Assembly (NCBI GenBank): GCA_021443235.1
Contig: JABUUJ010000053.1
Coordinates: 5,892 to 14,455 of the forward strand
Direction: 5' to 3'
From: Muribaculaceae bacterium
Lineage (GTDB): Bacteria > Bacteroidota > Bacteroidia > Bacteroidales > Muribaculaceae
Length of the DNA: 8,564 bases
Shown piece after piece: positions 6,400-8,564 of the stretch. Below the pieces are notes generated by a model. It searched no databases and was not told the origin of the DNA. It saw only the letters and a program-made list of their open reading frames with translations. Made by a program: the position numbers and the translations under genes. Each line of letters starts with the position of its first letter. The first letter of the stretch is position 1.

Positions 6400-7587
6400 A
6401 TGAAATATACCTACGATTTTGACTCTGTAATCGACCGACGGGGTACGGGAGCCATCAAGTGCGACTGCCTCAACGAGTTTTTCGGCAACAACGACCTCTT
6501 GCCGCTGTGGATTGCCGATATGGACTTCGCCTGCTGTCACCATATCACCGACGCTATCGTGAAACGGATGGAGTCGCATCCTATCTACGGCTACACAGCC
6601 CCATTTGACGGTTTTTGGCAATCGATAATCGATTGGCAGCGCGAGCGCAATGGCTTTGAAATCGCTCGCGACGAGATATGCTTTATCCCCGGCATCGTCA
6701 CTGGCTTTGGGCTCGCCCTCAACTTTTTCACTCGTCCGGGCGACAAGGTGGTCATCCAGGAGCCGGTCTATCATCCGTTCCGCCGTCTCATCGAGGGCAA
6801 CGGTAGGGTGGTGGTCAACAATGCGCTGCTCGAGGTCAACGATTTCTATGAGATGGATTTTGTCAATTTGGAGCAAATCTTCACTAACGATAAGCCTCGC
6901 ATGATGGTGCTGTGCAACCCGCACAACCCCATTGGCATCGCTTGGGAGCCCGCTGTGCTGCGACGCCTCGCGGCGCTGGCGCGCAAGCACAACGTCATTG
7001 TGTTCAGCGACGAGATTCACGGCGACCTGGTGCTGCCGGGATATCCCCACCACACCTTCGCCACCGTGAGCGACGACGCGGCGGCCGTGGCCCTCACTTT
7101 CGGAGCGCCCAGCAAGACGTTCAACATCGCGGGCATTAAGAGCTCGTGGTGCGTCGTCAAGAACCCCGAGCTGCGCGAGCCGTTCTTTAACTGGCTCGAT
7201 GCCAACGAGCTGGACTCGCCTAATTTCGTGTCTATGATAGCCACCGAGGCGGCCTACCGTCATGGCGGCGAGTGGCTCGACCAGTGCCTCGACTACATTG
7301 AGGGCAACATCGACTATGTGAAGGACTTCTGCGACACCCACATCCCGGGCATCAAGGTCGTCAAGCCTCACGCATCGTTCCTGGTGTGGCTCGACTGCCG
7401 CGGGCTGGGCATCTGCCACGAGAGCACCATCGACCTTTTTGTCAAGAAGGCTGGTCTCGCGCTCAACGATGGCTCTATGTTTGGCGAGGCTGGAAAGTGT
7501 CACTTGCGCCTTAATGTGGCGTCGCCGCGCAGCGTCATCGAGGAGGCTATGTGTCGCCTGAAAGACGCCGTCGAAACCTTAAAGTAA
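6400..7587 (+). CDS. patB: MalY/PatB-family PLP-dependent C-S lyase (putative cystathionine beta-lyase)
   Basis: This fold-type I PLP enzyme has 395 residues, the usual length for MalY/PatB (about 390). The family typically cleaves cystathionine to homocysteine, pyruvate and ammonia in methionine synthesis, and some members act on other C-S substrates or as aminotransferases. Landmarks are WIADMDF (37-43), YGYTAP (63-68), NPHNPIG (173-179), SDEIHGDL (203-210, D204 facing the pyridine nitrogen), the Schiff-base lysine K239 in SKTFNIAG (238-245), and R370 in LRLNVASP for the substrate carboxylate. All are intact. The ATG at 6400 lies just after a -7 promoter box and matches the family's amino end. 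A cytosolic enzyme is expected, as there is no signal peptide. The phosphoesterase gene follows after 66 bases. The substrate cannot be told from sequence, and annotation as a class I/II aminotransferase is also possible. Confidence 0.93.
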   Translation: MKYTYDFDSVIDRRGTGAIKCDCLNEFFGNNDLLPLWIADMDFACCHHITDAIVKRMESHPIYGYTAPFDGFWQSIIDWQRERNGFEIARDEICFIPGIVTGFGLALNFFTRPGDKVVIQEPVYHPFRRLIEGNGRVVVNNALLEVNDFYEMDFVNLEQIFTNDKPRMMVLCNPHNPIGIAWEPAVLRRLAALARKHNVIVFSDEIHGDLVLPGYPHHTFATVSDDAAAVALTFGAPSKTFNIAGIKSSWCVVKNPELREPFFNWLDANELDSPNFVSMIATEAAYRHGGEWLDQCLDYIEGNIDYVKDFCDTHIPGIKVVKPHASFLVWLDCRGLGICHESTIDLFVKKAGLALNDGSMFGEAGKCHLRLNVASPRSVIEEAMCRLKDAVETLK

Positions 7588-7646
7588 CACTTTAGGTAGT
7601 GCGGTAAAGCGAAACTTTAGAATTATAATAGTAAAATATTTATAAT
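7577..7646 (+). other. AT-rich gap with weak hairpins after the PatB-like gene
   Basis: A stem with one bulged T spans the stop codon (7577-7585 with 7589-7596; arms CC and TAAAGT against ACTTTA and GG, loop AAC), but no T tract follows. Further on, TTATAAT occurs twice (7623-7629, 7640-7646), and ATTATAA at 7622-7628 can pair with the second copy. No TAnnTTTG box is seen before the next gene. The gap could be a leaky terminator or simply a transcribed spacer. Confidence 0.35.
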
Positions 7647-7653
7647 CAAATAG

Positions 7654-8454
7654 ATGAAAATTCAGTTTGCATCCGATTTACACCTTGAGGAAGCTCCAAA
7701 CTGCGATTTCCTGAAAGCGCATCCCATCAAGGTTGAAGGCGACATTCTTGTGCTCGCTGGAGACACTTTTGTGCTGGGTAAGGAGTCGGCTTTTTTCAAC
7801 GGGTTCATCGACTGGTGCAGCGAGAATTTCACGCAAACTTTCGTGCTGCTGGGCAACCACGAGTTCTTTGGCGGACACGACATCGCCACCACTCTCGGCG
7901 GCTGGGAGATGCAACTGCGACACAATGTGAGGTTTGTCAACAACATGTCATTCCGCTTGGGCGACGTGGAGCTATTCTTCACCACGCTGTGGTCGAGGGT
8001 GTCGCCACACGACGAGGAGGCGGTCAACAGGCACATGCGAGAGTGCGTCACGGGAACCTACAGCCGACGCCCATTCCGAGCCTGCGACTACGCCGCGGTG
8101 CACGAGCTGTGTTTGTCATGGCTTGACAATTCCCTCAAGGTTTCCAACGCTCCCGCAAAGGTTGTGGTGACTCATCACAGCCCGGTCATGGTCGAGGACC
8201 CGAAGTATGCCAACAATCGTCTGTCCAGCGCGTTCCTAAACCCTATGGAGGACTATGTGGAGCAGAGCGGCGTCGACGCATGGATATTTGGCCACACCCA
8301 CTATGGCGGGGCCGACGGCATGCGACTGGGCAACACCGTCCTGCGCACCAACCAACTGGGCTATGCCGCCAAGGGTGTACTACCCACCTACACTCCCTGC
8401 GCCACCATCACCATTCCCCAAAATATCAGCAATAACCCCAATATCACTATATAA
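7654..8454 (+). CDS. Calcineurin-like metallophosphoesterase, substrate unknown
   Basis: The 266-residue product has the complete two-metal phosphoesterase signature: SDLHLE (7-12; D8, H10), AGDTF (35-39; D37), GNHE (67-70; N68, H69), VVTHHSP (171-177; H174) and GHTH (213-216; H214, H216). These residues bind two metal ions and the phosphate, so catalysis is expected. Such enzymes cleave phosphomonoesters or diesters, and the sequence does not name the substrate. There is no signal peptide or membrane helix, so it is probably cytosolic. The ATG at 7654 places the first metal motif at residue 8, as is usual. It ends 3 bases before the start of the aspartate-type aminotransferase gene, so those two are almost certainly co-transcribed. 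The link to the PatB-like gene upstream is less sure. The last 25 residues are polar and rich in Asn, Ile and Thr. Confidence 0.92.
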   Translation: MKIQFASDLHLEEAPNCDFLKAHPIKVEGDILVLAGDTFVLGKESAFFNGFIDWCSENFTQTFVLLGNHEFFGGHDIATTLGGWEMQLRHNVRFVNNMSFRLGDVELFFTTLWSRVSPHDEEAVNRHMRECVTGTYSRRPFRACDYAAVHELCLSWLDNSLKVSNAPAKVVVTHHSPVMVEDPKYANNRLSSAFLNPMEDYVEQSGVDAWIFGHTHYGGADGMRLGNTVLRTNQLGYAAKGVLPTYTPCATITIPQNISNNPNITI

Positions 8455-8457
8455 ATC

Positions 8458-8564
8458 ATGAATGTTTCTGATAGAATACAAGCATTAGCATCAAGCGCGA
8501 CTCTCGCTATGTCGCAGAAAAGTAATGAGTTAAAAGCACAAGGCATCGACGTGATCAACCTCAG
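8458..8564 (+). CDS. aspC: Aspartate-type aminotransferase (AspC-like), 5' part only
   Basis: Only the first 35 codons plus two bases are present; the gene runs off the right edge. The visible amino end (MNVSDRIQALASSATLAMSQ, then KSNELKAQGIDVINLS) matches class I PLP aminotransferases of the AspC group, where this stretch precedes a GEPDF-like motif. Such enzymes exchange amino groups between aspartate and 2-oxoglutarate. The PLP lysine lies outside the window, so the exact substrate and completeness cannot be judged. The ATG is 3 bases after the phosphoesterase stop, with no Shine-Dalgarno, which suggests translation coupled to that gene. Confidence 0.85.
   Translation, partial: MNVSDRIQALASSATLAMSQKSNELKAQGIDVINL

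Noticed and set aside
6361..7503. 380-codon minus-strand ORF antisense to the PatB-like gene
   Set aside because: Its translation has no recognisable family motif, while the plus strand holds a complete PLP enzyme with all key residues. Long antisense ORFs are expected opposite GC-rich genes with biased codon use.

Overview
This is an ordinary chromosomal stretch from a member of the Bacteroidetes, most likely order Bacteroidales. I infer this from three things. The promoters fit the Bacteroidetes pattern (a TTG-type -33 box, about 19-20 bp, then TAnnTTTG). Most genes lack a Shine-Dalgarno sequence. One gene encodes a secreted DUF4919-like protein, a family I know from Bacteroides and its relatives. 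The family (Muribaculaceae, Prevotellaceae or other) cannot be settled from the sequence. Coding regions look moderately GC-rich and intergenic regions AT-rich. I see no phage, IS element, CRISPR array, tRNA or rRNA.

Layout. Bases 1-100 hold two short simple-repeat clusters and no gene. Bases 101-511 form a self-contained minus-strand unit, rpsO (ribosomal protein S15), with a clear promoter and a textbook intrinsic terminator. Bases 582-6289 are a run of four minus-strand genes read from right to left. The first is a long RelA/SpoT (p)ppGpp synthetase/hydrolase with its own promoter. After 40 bp comes a PgpH-type 7TM-HD phosphohydrolase (predicted c-di-AMP phosphodiesterase). After a 106-bp gap carrying a hexamer tandem repeat comes a small glycine-rich membrane protein (DUF456-like), and 20 bp later the secreted DUF4919-like protein. 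From about 6346 the plus strand is read: a MalY/PatB-type PLP C-S lyase, a calcineurin-like metallophosphoesterase, and the first 35 codons of an aspartate-type aminotransferase (AspC-like) that runs off the window.

How the genes fit together. The notable pairing is relA/spoT with pgpH. One gene makes and destroys (p)ppGpp. The other is predicted to destroy c-di-AMP, and its Listeria homologue is inhibited by ppGpp. Co-transcription would tie the two nucleotide signals together. The two envelope proteins downstream may ride on the same transcript. The plus-strand genes look like sulfur/amino-acid metabolism plus an unassigned phosphoesterase. I found no convincing new multi-gene system. The least explained features are the two hexamer arrays (6-29 and 1868-1897), which share one motif in opposite orientations.
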